Part shown: positions 1-8,482 of the stretch, piece by piece
Numbering within the stretch: the stretch's first letter is position 1
How the letters are laid out: each line of letters opens with the position of its first letter
DNA from: Methylocystis sp. Sn-Cys
GTDB taxonomy: Bacteria > Pseudomonadota > Alphaproteobacteria > Rhizobiales > Beijerinckiaceae
Length of the DNA stretch: 41,773 bases
Assembly: GCF_016745395.1 (NCBI RefSeq)
Contig: NZ_JAERVJ010000013.1
Span: 1-41,773, forward strand
Direction: 5' to 3'
The notes under the pieces: model-generated
The model's database searches: none
What the model saw: the letters and a program-made list of their open reading frames with translations, nothing else
What the model was told of the DNA's origin: nothing
Program-made: the position numbers and the translations under genes

Positions 1-168
1 GACTTCAATCCGATCGAGAAGGCCTTCTCCAAACTCAAAGCTCTGCTCCGCAAAGCCGCGGAGCGGACCGTCGACGCCCTATGGAACAGGATCGGCGCAT
101 TGCTGAAGGAGTTTTCCCCCGCTGAATGCGCAAATTTCTTCCCCGCCGCTGGATATGAGCCGGTTTAA
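1..168 (+). pseudogene. IS630-type transposase, C-terminal tail
   Basis: The frame is open from the window edge and ends in TAA at 166-168, giving about 55 residues. It begins DFNPIEKAFSKLK, which matches the last catalytic acid region (N-P-I-E) of the IS630/Tc1 DDE transposase family, followed by the usual short helical tail ending GYEPV. The rest of the gene lies outside the window, so I cannot tell whether the element is intact upstream. The next recognisable sequence (a cupin tail) follows within a few bases, so the terminal inverted repeat must lie close to 170. Confidence 0.7.
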
Positions 169-174
169 GACGAA

Positions 175-378
175 TCCGCTCTAGCCGCCGCTTCACCCAT
201 TAGCGCCGGTGGGTTCGTGTCGATGCCGCCGAAGGTCGCACATTACGTCTTCGCTGATCAAGAGACGATCGTCCAAATTACTGCGCAGGGGCCGTGGGCC
301 ATTGATTACCTCGACCCGAAGGATGACCTTCGCCTGAACATAGCTCCCAGAGAAGAGCATGGGTCCGTCCGGCGATAA
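175..378 (+). pseudogene. cupin-domain protein, C-terminal remnant
   Basis: A short open frame ends at TAA 376-378. Its translation contains GGFVSMPPKVAHYVFADQE and then a GPWAIDYLDPKDD segment, the pattern of the last beta strands of small cupins (P-x-x-x-x-H-Y metal ligand, then a GP-(F/W)-x-I-x-Y end). No N-terminal half is present because the IS630 tail abuts it upstream. A start at ATG 223 is possible but would give only 51 residues, too short for a cupin fold. Most likely a gene truncated by insertion of the IS630 element. Confidence 0.5.
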
Positions 379-465
379 CCAAGGCGGCGAAACACTCCAC
401 CGTTATGGGGCGGGCGGTGACCCTAGCGCTGAGTCTGGCCCGCAGCCGCCGTGAGGAGGCCTCTC

Positions 466-891
466 ATGATCCGCAAGGCGAAAGCAGTTTGGCAAGGTGC
501 CGGTCGGGCTGGCAGCGGCAATCTCACAACCGACTCCGGCGCGCTCGCACAAACGCCTTATTCTTTCGGGACTCGCTTCGAGAATGAGAGAGGCGCCAAT
601 CCAGAGGAACTGATTGCCGCCGCCCATGCAGGGTGTTTCACAATGGCGCTGGCCTTCCTGTTGCAGAATGCGGGCTTCACGCCCACGGAACTTGCGACCG
701 AGGCCGCAGTGACGCTTGATCCCGAAGGCCAAGGTTTTCGCATTATTAGGCGGTCGGCGCTGACGCTCCGCGCGCAGGTGCCGCAGCTAGACGAAGCAAC
801 TTTCGCTCGATTGGCATCCGAGGCCGAGAGGAGTTGCCCGGTGTCCAAAGTCCTAAATGCAGCCATCACGCTGGACGCCAAACTGATTTGA
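466..891 (+). CDS. OsmC-family peroxiredoxin
   Basis: A 141-residue protein of the OsmC/Ohr family, thiol peroxidases that reduce organic hydroperoxides in the cytoplasm. The two redox cysteines are visible: C57 in AAHAGCF and C124 in ERSCPVSK, at the spacing seen in E. coli OsmC. The N-terminal KAKAVWQGAG and the NPEELIAAAHA stretch are also typical of the OsmC rather than the Ohr branch. GTG 451 would add five residues, but ATG 466 is preferred because a strong GAGGAGG ribosome-binding site sits six bases before it. Length is normal and no defect is visible. It stands alone between an IS-truncated cupin and a damaged VOC gene. Confidence 0.9.
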   Translation: MIRKAKAVWQGAGRAGSGNLTTDSGALAQTPYSFGTRFENERGANPEELIAAAHAGCFTMALAFLLQNAGFTPTELATEAAVTLDPEGQGFRIIRRSALTLRAQVPQLDEATFARLASEAERSCPVSKVLNAAITLDAKLI

Positions 892-1058
892 CAGCAGCCT
901 AGACGCGAACGCCGCCGTGCACGGCATAGCGCGCGGCGGGGCGAGCGCGAAGGCCGCCTTCGTCCTGGACCGCCTCGCATGCGCCGACAAGACGCCCGGG
1001 CTCGCCTAGGCATTTCCCACGCCTATGTATCCCGCCAACTATCTGTCGCGAGGTCCGC

Positions 1059-1507
1059 ATGGCTAGAGGAAGACGAGCGCGGGCGGTTGGCTTCAATCAG
1101 TCGCGTTGGAAGTGGGCGACGTGGAGGAAGCATTGGCGTTCTACAGTCGGATTTTCGACTTCGAGCTTCGCGGCAAGAGCGAAGGCATGGCCTTTATCGA
1201 CCTTGGCGACCAGTTTCTCGCCCTTCAAAAGGGGCGCCGCCAGCCCGCAGACGATAATCGCCATCTGGGTCTCGTCGTCGACGACAAGGAGGCAGTCCGG
1301 AAAGCGTTGGCCGAGGCCGGCGTCGAAATATTGCCTGGGCCTTTCTTCGACTTTCTAGATCCTTGGGGCAATCGCATCAAGATTGTCGCCTACGAAAACG
1401 TCCAATTCTCCAAGGCGCCAAACGTCTTGCGGGGCATGAATCTGGCGCATTTGTCGAAGAACCCACAGGCGCTCCACGAACTCGCCGAGAAGGGGATGTC
1501 GCCATGA
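1059..1507 (+). pseudogene. VOC (glyoxalase/bleomycin-resistance fold) protein, N-terminal frameshift
   Basis: The main frame (1106-1507) encodes a vicinal-oxygen-chelate domain: LEVGDVEEALAFY, then FELRGKSEGMAFIDLGDQF, HLGLVVDDKEAVR and DPWGNRIKIV, the usual beta-alpha-beta-beta-beta unit, plus a tail of about 35 residues. The only initiators in this frame are a TTG at 1106 that cuts off the first beta strand. The residues just before it (LQSVA) still look coding, but a stop lies at 1064. A good candidate ATG at 1059 reads in another frame (MARGRRARA). A single indel between 1060 and 1100 would join the two. I therefore read it as a recently frameshifted gene. Substrate unknown. The stop is followed by non-coding debris. 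Confidence 0.6.
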
Positions 1508-1601
1508 AAAACGGCTTGGCCAGCTAGCGGCGGGGTCTGAGCCAGGTGCGTCGGCGCCTCGGCCCATGCCAAGTCGATGGTCGCCTGCCCCCTGATTGCC
1601 T

Positions 1602-1940
1602 TCAGCGGCGGACCGTGTCCCTCAACATGTTGCCGTCGATGTTGCGAGAGAGGTCGAACTGCAATGTGATCAGAGTGAATCCCAGCGTACTCGTCGATGT
1701 CAGTTCATTAATGCCAGGGACAGCAGCAAACTGATGCTCTAGCGGCTGCGCGACAGAGGAGGCCATGGTCTCAGGATCTGCGCCCGGCAGGCTGGCGGAT
1801 ACGGAGAGCGTCGGAAACTCCACCTCGGGCATGGCCGCGACCGGCAGAAGATCGTACCCGACCGCACCCGCTGCGAGCAGCGCCACCATAAGAAGAAATG
1901 TGGCGACTGGCCGCGCGATAAAAGGCGCCGAGAGATTCAT
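1602..1940 (-). pseudogene. RND (HAE1-type) efflux permease, N-terminal fragment
   Basis: ATG 1940 opens a frame that reads MNLSAPFIARPVATFLLMVAL, then LLPVAAMPEVEFPTLSVSA and PGADPETMASSVAQPLE, then GINELTSTST and the start of the porter domain (ITLQFDLSRNID). This is the beginning of an AcrB/MdtB-like inner-membrane pump of about 1030 residues. It stops at 1602 after about 112 residues, with normal sequence lost after SRNIDGN, so more than 85 percent of the gene is missing. It is a deletion remnant and cannot function. Confidence 0.85.
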
Positions 1941-2035
1941 CAACGTTCCGCGGCGGCCTCGACCGGGATGCGCGCCGGCGTCTCGCCGATCGCCTGCGAA
2001 ACGACCACTTTCACGCCGAGGCCGCCGTCAACAAG
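1940..2035 (-). pseudogene. possible membrane-fusion-protein tail
   Basis: A 31-codon minus-strand frame reads LVDGGLGVKVVVSQAIGE and ends VEAAAER, with its TGA overlapping the ATG of the RND fragment (TGATG). The VDGGL-x-x-KVVV pattern and the tight overlap fit the C-terminus of an RND adaptor (HlyD family), normally the gene just upstream of the permease. The opposite strand also carries an open frame here, so the call is uncertain. Confidence 0.3.
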
Positions 2036-2126
2036 TCACTGAACGAGGAAACCGACCGCATCCTGGTGCTGATCGCGCGAGGATCACCCTCTCCGCAGTG
2101 ACAATGCTAACCGAGAACTCAGCAGC

Positions 2127-2953
2127 TCAAATCGCGCGTTTGAAGTCTGCCAGTGGCAGAGTAAAGCTAAAGATCGCTCCGCCTTCCGGATTCGTCTCCG
2201 CCCATAAGCGGCCGTGGTGGGCTTCGATGATCGATCGGGAAATTGAGAGACCGACCCCCATTCCGTTGCCTTTGTCGTTCTGAAGGGTTCGAACAGAGTT
2301 TCTTGGATTTGCGCCGACAGGCCCGATCCTGTGTCGCACACATCTGTTCGGACCATGCTTGCATCTGTCGTTGATATCGCCAGAGTGAGCTTCCGCTTCG
2401 GGGGCCTCGCTCATTGCCTCGATCGCGTTGCGAACCAGATTGACTAGAACCTGCTGGATCTGGATTTTATCGGCAAGCACTCGGTCGTCTGGGGCGTCCA
2501 GGCGGAAACTGGCTTCGACGCCAGTAAGCCCCGCTGCCGAAACGGCGTCATAAGCGTCTCTAACCAGTTCGTGCATGCTTTGGAGGCTAACGTGCGGTTC
2601 GCCACGCATTGCAAAAGCCCTCATGCCACTGACAACCTGCCCCGCGCGCGCCACTTGCTCCGTGGCCTTATCCAAGGCGTCCACGATGTGGGGGCCTTGA
2701 AAAGCGATCGTCCTAGAAGCCGCTGCGCTGCGCTGAGATAAGCTGCGATCGCGGTGAGCGGCTGGTTGATTTCATGCGAAAGCGCCGCCGCCATTCCGCC
2801 CATTGCATCCAACCGATCGGCACGCAACTTCCGCATTCTTGCCTCCGTTTCCACCTTCTCGGTCAAGTTGTGCACCACAATCACGAAGAGACGCTGGTCG
2901 CGGTCAGCGGTTTCCGTTACGGCGTGACGTGCCCCTGAACTTTCATCCAGCAA
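2127..2953 (-). pseudogene. histidine kinase, HisKA and ATPase domains (3' half of split gene)
   Basis: Downstream part of a FixL-like sensor kinase. In order: end of the PAS core (RLFVIVVHNLTEK), a coiled linker (ETEARMRKLRADRLDAM), the phospho-acceptor H box (ALSHEINQPLTAI), the N box (LVNLVRNAIEAM), a G1 box CDTGSGLSAQIQETLFEPF, and GMGVGLSISRSIIEAHHG with the final AIFSFTLP. These boxes lie in different frames: one shift near 2690-2700, another before the G1 box near 2340, and another near 2285. With the IS3 insertion directly upstream at about 2954 the gene is clearly dead. It belongs with the fragment at 4188-5154. Confidence 0.85.
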
Positions 2954-3866
2954 TAATTAGAGTCGGAGCGTTTGATACGCCCGAGGGCGCGGATGTAGCA
3001 ACAGGCGATCGGCGGAGCTGGTCGGGGTTGCGCAGCCGATCGCCTGTTGCGGCGAGATTGGCCGCATAGTCCGCTGGCGTCGCGTAGCCGAGCGAAGAAT
3101 GCGGGCGTAAATGATTATAGTCGCTGACCCACGCGCCGATCTTCGCCCGCGCGTGGTCGAGGCCGAAAAATAGCGTTTCATTCAGAAGCTCGTCGCGCAT
3201 GCGGCCGTTGAAGCTCTCGCAAAAGCCGTTTTGCATCGGCTTGCCCGGCGCGATGTAGCGCCATTCGATCCCGCCTTCGCTTGCCCAGGACAGGATGGCG
3301 TTCGAGGTGAACTCCGTCCCGTTGTCGGAAACGATCATGCCCGGCTTGTCGCGCCGCCGGATCCGCGCGGACAGCTCACGGGCGACGCGCTTGCCCGAGA
3401 TCGACGTATCGGGGATCGCCGCCAGACATTCGCGCGTGACGGTCGTCGACGATGTTGAGGATGCGAAAGCGCCGGCCGCAGGCAAACTGGTCATGCACGA
3501 AGTCCAGAGACCAGCGCGCATTCGGCTTCGCCTCGACGAGGATCGGCGCCCGCGTCCGGCGCGGCGTCGGGAGCGGCGCTTGCGCACCGTGAGCCCTTCC
3601 TCGCGATAGAGCCTGTAGATGCGGTTCTTGCCGGAGCGCTCGCCTTGCTGACGCAGCAGGACGAACAGCCGCCGGTAGCCGAAGCGGCGGCGCGCGTTGG
3701 CGAGTTCTCGAAGCCTTTCGCGCAGAGCCGTATCGGCCTGACGCTTCGGGGCATAGCGGACCTTCGTGCGGTCGACGGCGACGATGCAGCAGGCCCGACG
3801 CTCCGACAGGCCCATCACGGCCCGAAGATGCGCGACGGCTTCGCGCCTGACGACGGGCCCTACCAT
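2943..3866 (-). pseudogene. IS3 transposase OrfB, with two compensating frameshifts
   Basis: DDE integrase-type transposase. The N-terminal helix-turn-helix part (GLSERRACCIV, RRFGYRRLFVLLR) and the C-terminal catalytic part (DNGTEFTS with the second Asp; GFCESFNGRMRDELLN with the Glu; YNHLRPHSSLGY) are in the main frame. The first catalytic Asp motif (ARWSLDFVHDQ) is readable only in another frame between roughly 3440 and 3570. An extra base near 3445 and a change near 3570 shift the frame and then restore it. The translated protein therefore keeps its length but lacks the first catalytic Asp, so it should be inactive. The start would normally be reached by ribosomal frameshifting from OrfA. 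Confidence 0.8.
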
Positions 3867-4160
3867 TTTGTTCCCAGAAGCTCCCGGAGCGCCGCCGCCT
3901 CGAGCATCTGATCCGCCAGGAGCTTCTTCAGCTTTGCATTCTCCTCCTCCAGCGCCTTCAGCCGTTTCGCTTCCGAAACGTCCATGCCCCCGAATTTTGC
4001 CTTCCAATTGTAGAGCGTCGCTTCCGAAACCCCGTGTTTGCGCGCCAGATCCGCGACCTTCGCGCCCGCCTCCTGCTCCCGCCAAATCCCGATAATCTGC
4101 TCTTCCGTGAACCGCTTCTTCTTCATCTCGCCCGTCCTGCATTGGGCCGGACTCTAATCC
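2954..4160 (-). mobile_element. IS3-family insertion sequence, about 1.2 kb
   Basis: Two overlapping transposase frames read on the minus strand between imperfect inverted ends. The left edge (from about 2955) reads AATAATTAGAGTC and the right edge, reverse-complemented, reads TTGGATTAGAGTC, so about 10 bases match. The element sits inside the histidine kinase gene, separating its PAS domain from its kinase core. I could not identify a clear target duplication, so the boundaries are good only to a few bases. OrfB carries two frameshifts, so the copy is probably not autonomous. Confidence 0.8.
3860..4126 (-). CDS. IS3 transposase OrfA (helix-turn-helix)
   Basis: An 88-residue protein beginning MKKKRFTEEQIIGIWREQEAG. 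It has the HTH of the IS3 OrfA family (KVADLARKHGVSEATLYNWKAKFGG) followed by a leucine-zipper-like coiled coil (RLKALEEENAKLKKLLADQ) used for OrfA-OrfAB contacts. It is intact. Its stop overlaps the candidate OrfB start by a few bases (TAG at 3860-3862, ATG at 3866), the usual arrangement for programmed frameshift expression of the fused transposase. Confidence 0.9.
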   Translation of the reverse strand: MKKKRFTEEQIIGIWREQEAGAKVADLARKHGVSEATLYNWKAKFGGMDVSEAKRLKALEEENAKLKKLLADQMLEAAALRELLGTKW

Positions 4161-4187
4161 AAGCTGGAGGAGTTTTTCAGGGGCAGG

Positions 4188-5154
4188 TCAGGCGCACTCG
4201 AGAGGAAACACGAGGCCGTCCTTGCGGCGCCCCTGTGTCTCATGGACCACCGCGCCGGCGCCTTGTCCCATGTCCTGCGGACAATCGCCCAGGGGGACGA
4301 AACGGCATTGTTGGGGAGACAGAACGCCGACGTTCTCGCCAATGAGATCGAAGGACGCGTAACCAAACATTCGTGTCACAGCGGGATTCACGGAGAGTAT
4401 GTTTCCCGAAGCGTCCGTCGCGATTATGCCATCGCAGACGCCTCCGATCGTTGCGCGCAGCCGCGCCTCGCTCTCTCGCTGTCCCTGTTCGATCCGCTGC
4501 CGAGAAAAGCTTTTCGACGCCTTCCAGCCATCGCCCTCCTTGGTGAGAGCGAAGTCGTGGGTGGCGATGACGTCGAAAATCTCGCTCATGCTCCGTTTCT
4601 CGAGCGAGTAGGTGCAAAGGGCGAGGATGCGTTTCGAGCCGACGATGCGATCTATGGCGGCCTCGTAGCGGACGAAGTCCGCCCAATCATCGCGCGCAAG
4701 CGAGAAGGTGCTCGCAGTGACGCGCATGCCGTCAAATCCGCGATCGAGCGCTGCAACCAATTTGCCCGCCACTTTTTCCAAGGCCCTATCCCGGTCAAAT
4801 CGTTCGCCGTACCAATCGCCAAAATCGACGATCTCAATCTGGCCCCTGGCCAAATATCCATCAAGCTGGCACATGCTCGCGCAAGGCGGCCTCTGCCTCG
4901 ATGGCTCTCAGAGATTCTGACGTGATCCACACGCAAAATTCGTTTGCCGCCAGCCCGTGCGCGAGATAAGGCGCGACTGTCTCCAGAAGCTCGGCGTCAG
5001 TGTCGTATAGCAGGCAGAAATGCGTGCCCCACGGCGCCTCCCCTACTGCGCTGAGCCCAGTCTTCCGCGGCAGTTCTTGAACCGCATCCTGAGTCGAGAG
5101 GTCATTCATCCGCATAGCTGCGCTTACTCTGAAGCAACGCTCGTTACTCGCCAT
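4188..5154 (-). pseudogene. MEDS-PAS sensor region (5' half of split histidine kinase)
   Basis: The upstream half of the interrupted kinase. The first frame (4861-5154) holds the start of a MEDS domain: GEAPWGTHFCLLYDTDAELLE and GLAANEFCVWI, the sensory module known from DcmR-like regulators of methylotrophs. A frameshift near 4870 leads into the second frame (4188-4874), which completes MEDS (YLARGQIEIVDFGDWYGERF, GFDGMRVTAST) and continues into a PAS domain (GVCDGIIATDASGNILSVNPA, MFGYASFDLIG, RRKDGLVFPLE). A stop at 4188 precedes the IS3 end at about 4160. The intact protein would have been MEDS-PAS-HisKA-HATPase. Start 5154 is an ATG; ATG 5109 is an alternative. Confidence 0.8.
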
Positions 5155-5586
5155 CCCCTTCGCCCCCGCGAAGAAGAAAGATCGGCGGAAATTAAAATCA
5201 CTATATTAAATTCCCTTATCAATGCGACAGCCTGACGCGGAGATGGGCCTTTAGCGGGAAGGCAAGTGGCGTCAGAGGGCGTCCCGGAGGCGTAGTATCA
5301 ATTCCGCTCGCCTCCCAGCAGAAACTTAGCTAGTCCAGACCTCAATTCGTCTGCCTGCGTGGGATTAATGAGGATCATAATCCCCTCGGCCGCCTTGGTG
5401 GCGTAAGCGGTAAAAAAATCAGCACACCGGAATGCTCGGCGCGGGACGGCGCGCCTCAAGCGCAAGCTTCGCACCGGTCACCCCCTCATTGCGAGTCGGA
5501 CAGATTGTCGTCCGCGTCAAGAATGACGTTGCCGTCGGCGCATGGGGCCCAGCTATAGCGCTACAGTGGTTGCACCGTCCTCTTAT
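5155..5586. other. gap between kinase remnant and PLP-enzyme remnant
   Basis: The first part would be the promoter region of the dead kinase; it includes an AT-rich stretch (ATTAAAATCACTATATTAAAT, about 5190-5211) that stands out in this GC-rich region. The remainder holds one short minus-strand frame described separately. Nothing else is recognisable. Confidence 0.4.
5298..5474 (-). CDS. short unrecognised frame, possibly a gene tail
   Basis: A 58-codon minus-strand frame from GTG 5474 to TGA 5298. The last 38 residues look protein-like (ADFFTAYATKAAEG, then MILINPTQADELRSGLAKFL), an amphipathic pattern with no internal stops, while the arginine-rich N-terminal 16 residues do not. It is probably the C-terminus of a longer gene lost by deletion. 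I do not recognise the family. Confidence 0.3.
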   Translation of the reverse strand: MRSLRLRRAVPRRAFRCADFFTAYATKAAEGIMILINPTQADELRSGLAKFLLGGERN

Positions 5587-6075
5587 CTAAGAGTTCAGAG
5601 AAAAGGCTTGATCGAGGTGCGCGATTAGATCGTCAACGTGCTCAATTCCGATCGACACGCGGATCAATGAGGGAGTAATGCCGATGTCTTTGCGCCCCTC
5701 CGCTGTGAGCCCAGAATGAACAGTTGTCGCAGGGTGACAGATTAAGGATTCAGTTCCCCCGAGGCTAACAGCCAGCTTGAAGAGCTCGAGCCGATTCAGG
5801 AAGGCGAATGCCGCATCCTGTCCGCCCGTAATTTCGAACGAGAAGGTCGAGCCGCCCGAACGTGATTGGCGTTCCATCAGAAGCCGAGTCGGGTGATCAG
5901 CTGGCAGCAAAGCAGGAAAATGGACGCACTCGACTTTAGGGTGTTCGGAAAGGAACTTGGCGACGACGGCGGCATTGCTTGCCGCCCGCTCCATTCGCAG
6001 GGACAGAGTTTCCATGGAGCGCGTCAGCATCCAGCAAGAGTGCGGATCAAGTTGCGTGCCGATCGCGCTGCGCAT
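5587..6075 (-). pseudogene. Cys/Met-metabolism PLP enzyme, C-terminal third
   Basis: From about 6075 the frame reads MRSAIGTQLDPHSCWMLTRSMETL, LRMERAASNAAVVAKFLSEHP and continues to SLGGTESLICHPATTVHSGL and GITPSLIRVSIGIEHVDDLI, the C-terminal domain of the cystathionine gamma-synthase / methionine gamma-lyase family. The substrate-carboxylate-binding Arg (LIRVSIG) is present. The N-terminal two thirds, with the PLP-binding Lys, are missing. The fragment is joined without a gap to a ParB fragment, so the nominal start in that junction is meaningless. Confidence 0.85.
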
Positions 6076-6077
6076 AG

Positions 6078-6580
6078 CGCGAATTGGCTTCGGAGAGTCT
6101 GTCGTTTTCCTCGCGAAGAGCCTCGCGTGTCGCATGCTCGTTTTCCGTCAGGTTGGAGGGGGTTCCGGTCAGTTTACGCAAGCCGTTCGTCAGCCCGTAG
6201 GGAAGATTGACGGCGGCTTCGACCCATTTCCAGCCTTCCTCAGCAATTTCGTCGGCGATGGTCCTGAGCTTTTCGGCGACGAGACGATCGAGGAGGGCGA
6301 CATCCTGAAGCCATCCGCCGCGATCGTTCTCGAAAAGGTCGCGGAGCATGACGCCGCCAGCGGTCTCATACGCCGCCACGCCGACGAATACAGCGCGCTT
6401 GTCCGTGGCGCTCCACGCGGTCTCTGTGAGCGCTCTCCGGATACGCCAGGGCTCGTTCTGATACCCGTTGCGGACAGCGTCCCAGACTTGCTCCTGACGC
6501 GTGTGATCCTCGCAAACCGTAAAGGCCATGAGCTGCTCGAGAGTCATCTCGTCCGCCGCATAGATCGAGCCGTGCGTCCT
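6078..6580 (-). pseudogene. parB: ParB-type plasmid partition protein, internal/C-terminal fragment
   Basis: The translation contains ADEMTLEQLMAFTVCEDHTRQ, QVWDAVRNGYQNEPWRIRR, TDKRAVFVGVAAYE and GWLQDVALLDRLVAEKL, the region after the HTH in the ParB/Spo0J-like proteins carried by alphaproteobacterial plasmids and integrative elements. The N-terminal nuclease/CTP-binding region is absent: the sequence upstream is a DUF932 gene joined in another frame. Downstream it runs into the PLP-enzyme remnant. It is evidence that this DNA once belonged to a plasmid-like replicon. Confidence 0.75.
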
Positions 6581-7715
6581 GGTGCGGCTTGTCGCGCGCA
6601 ATGGCCGTGATGCCCTGCACGAAATCGAAAATCGACTCTGGCGGGCGGCCCTCCTCAGTCAACACGGTGTCGATGATCTTGCTCGTCTCGGCTTTAGAGA
6701 AGCCACGCCGCCGCAAAAACTCGTTGCGGTCTTCGTCGGTCTTCGCCACGATACGCTCCCGCGCGGCCTTGACGCCGTTGACGAAAGGCGTCGGGGACGA
6801 GTTCGCGAAATTCAGTAGGGCGGGAGCCGCCTCATGCGCGAAACGAGACGCGGCGTATTTGCTATGGCGGATGGTGATTTCCTCGAAATTTTCCACGCCC
6901 CAGAGATTGCGATTTTGGCACACCGCCCGAAGATAGAAGCTCGCGATGCCGAGCGTCTTCGCTCCGACTTCCGAGTTCCAGCAATAAAAGCCGCGGAAAT
7001 AGAGATCCGGCGAGCCGTCTCGCAGCCGGCCTGCTTCAATCGGATTTAAGTCATCCACGAGGAAGAGGAACACGTCGCGATCCGACGCATAGAGCGTCGT
7101 GGTGTCTCTCGTGATGTCCACACGCGGATTGTAGACGCCGGTCGACCAATCGAGCACGCCCGGGACTTTCCAGCGCGTGTCCCCCGTGCCATTGCCGGCG
7201 ATGCGCTGCACCGCTTCGACGAGCTCGTGATCGAAAATGCGGCCATAGTCGGGGCCGGTCACGGCTCGCAGCTCCACGCGGCCATCATCCGTCTCCAGCG
7301 TCTTGATCTGCTCCGCGCGATGCGACGTCAGGCCGTATTGCAGATTGATGCCGGCAATCGCGGCGGGGAGCTGGCGCAGATAGGAGGCCGGCGCGCCGAC
7401 CTGGCTCGCGAGCTGCCCAAAACTCCAATGCGTCGGAGCCACAGGCGCTTCGGCGCCAGGCAGGATGAGAGACAGGCGCTCGGGGTTCCCGCGATCCGCC
7501 TCGACATGGATCTGCGCGGTTTCAACAACGCGAGTGCGGCTTCGATCGGCGCGGCCACGCACAGCGCGCGCCAGCTCGCCAAGCGAGAGAAATCGCTCGT
7601 CGGCGGGCCGAGAGAACCACTCCGAAGAGACGCGGCCGATGCGCTCCCCGCGAGAAACGTCGACTTTGTAGCCGTTGGAGAATTCACGGTGGGGATCGAG
7701 AAGCTGAATGTTCAT
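6575..7715 (-). CDS. DUF932 phage/plasmid-like protein, C-terminus altered by a deletion junction
   Basis: About 380 residues from ATG 7715 match the DUF932 family of plasmid and phage genomes. Recognisable stretches are THWSFGQLASQVGAPASYLRQLP, RAVTGPDYGRIFDHELV, YASDRDVFLFLVDD, FYCWNSEVGAKTLGIASFYLRAVCQNRNLWG and GRPPESIFDFVQGITAIARDKPHQD. The family ends shortly after the last motif. Here the frame runs on to 6366 in out-of-frame ParB sequence, so the natural stop was lost in a DUF932-ParB deletion near 6575. Function of the family is unknown; these genes often sit near ParB in plasmid cargo. The bulk of the domain is intact, so the protein could still fold with a foreign tail. Confidence 0.75.
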
Positions 7716-7834
7716 GGGATTACTCCATGACCGGGCCGCCGAAAGACTCTCTCTCGGCGCTCAACCCGTCACCGCCTCCCCTTCCTCCCTCTCACTCTCC
7801 AAAAAACGGTTGAGCCAATCGAACGTCATATCGC

Positions 7835-8011
7835 CTAGCGCAAGACGCGGCGCTGGCGGAATGTGAGTCGAACTCCAGCCTCGCTAATAGCCCTACGGGC
7901 CGCGAGCAGATAAGGAAGACTATGATCCGCCTGCTCCTTCGAGCCAACGCTATGCTTCTCGCCCTCTTCTCCGCCGCCGATGATCTCCGCGACGAACTGT
8001 TGAACCTCTTT
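7835..8011 (-). pseudogene. MmgE/PrpD-family remnant
   Basis: A minus-strand frame of about 58 codons contains AEIIGGGEEGEKHSVGSKEQADHSLPYLLA when read across its middle. The K-E-Q-A-D-H-S-L-P-Y motif is characteristic of the MmgE/PrpD (2-methylcitrate dehydratase-like) family, which is normally about 450-500 residues. Similarity ends after LLAARRA and the frame stops at 7835. An upstream stop at about 8020 shows the N-terminal part is also gone. The IS-end repeat at 8035 lies directly upstream, so an IS-mediated deletion probably removed the rest. Confidence 0.5.
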
Positions 8012-8034
8012 CCTGGGGAGCCGTTAGCCGAGCT

Positions 8035-8059
8035 CAGTCGTTAACGTGACAACGCCCGC
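8035..8059. repeat. IS6-type terminal sequence, copy 1
   Basis: CAGTCGTTAACGTGACAACG followed by CCCGC. The same 25 bases occur at 41539-41563 and, with two differences, at 34618-34639. At 41539 it is the outer end of an IS6-type element, so here it marks a past insertion or recombination point at the edge of the MmgE/PrpD remnant. Confidence 0.75.
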
Positions 8060-8071
8060 ACGACTGAGGCG

Positions 8072-8482
8072 GTGCGTCGAGCAATACAACATAGTCAAGG
8101 AGCCCTCGCCAAGCGGTATGGCGTCAACCAGAAGACGATCGCCAAGTGGAAGCCGAGCCGACAAGACATCTGGCATCTCGACGAAGTGGTGGTCACGATC
8201 AACAGCGAAAAACGCTACCTCTGGCGCGCCGTCGATCAAGACGGATACGTGCTCGACGAAATCGTCCAGATCCGCCGCGATACGCGAGCCTCCAAACGGT
8301 TGTTGGAGCGGCTTTTGTGCAAGCAAGGTTATCCGCCCAAGCGCATGATCACCGACAAACTCGGCTCCTACGGAGCCGCCCGGCGCAAGATCATGCCGAA
8401 AGTAAAGCACTGCCAACACAAGGGGCTCAACAATCGCGCGGAAAACTCTGCAAATTCCGGATACGCTTCCGTCAAAACGTGA
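8072..8482 (+). pseudogene. chimeric transposase: IS481-like HTH joined to IS6-type DDE core
   Basis: The first 27 residues (RRAIQHSQGALAKRYGVN, QKTIAKWK) are the N-terminal HTH of IS481-type transposases. From about 8160 the frame switches to the catalytic core of an IS6-family transposase: DIWHLDEVVVTI with the first Asp, DYVLDEIVQ-like RYLWRAVDQDGYV, and ITDKLGSYGAARRKIMP with the second Asp, then HKGLNNRAENS with the Glu. The IS6 tail is missing after ENS. The fusion is in frame, so a 136-residue hybrid could be made, but it lacks the DNA-binding part matching its catalytic core. Read as a deletion join of two elements. Confidence 0.75.

Noticed and set aside
1943-2099. Plus-strand frame (ending at TGA near 2101) that reads NKSLNEETDRILVLIARG
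   Set aside because: It looks moderately protein-like, but there is no recognisable family or start, and the minus strand gives an adaptor-like tail overlapping the RND start. Kept as unresolved.
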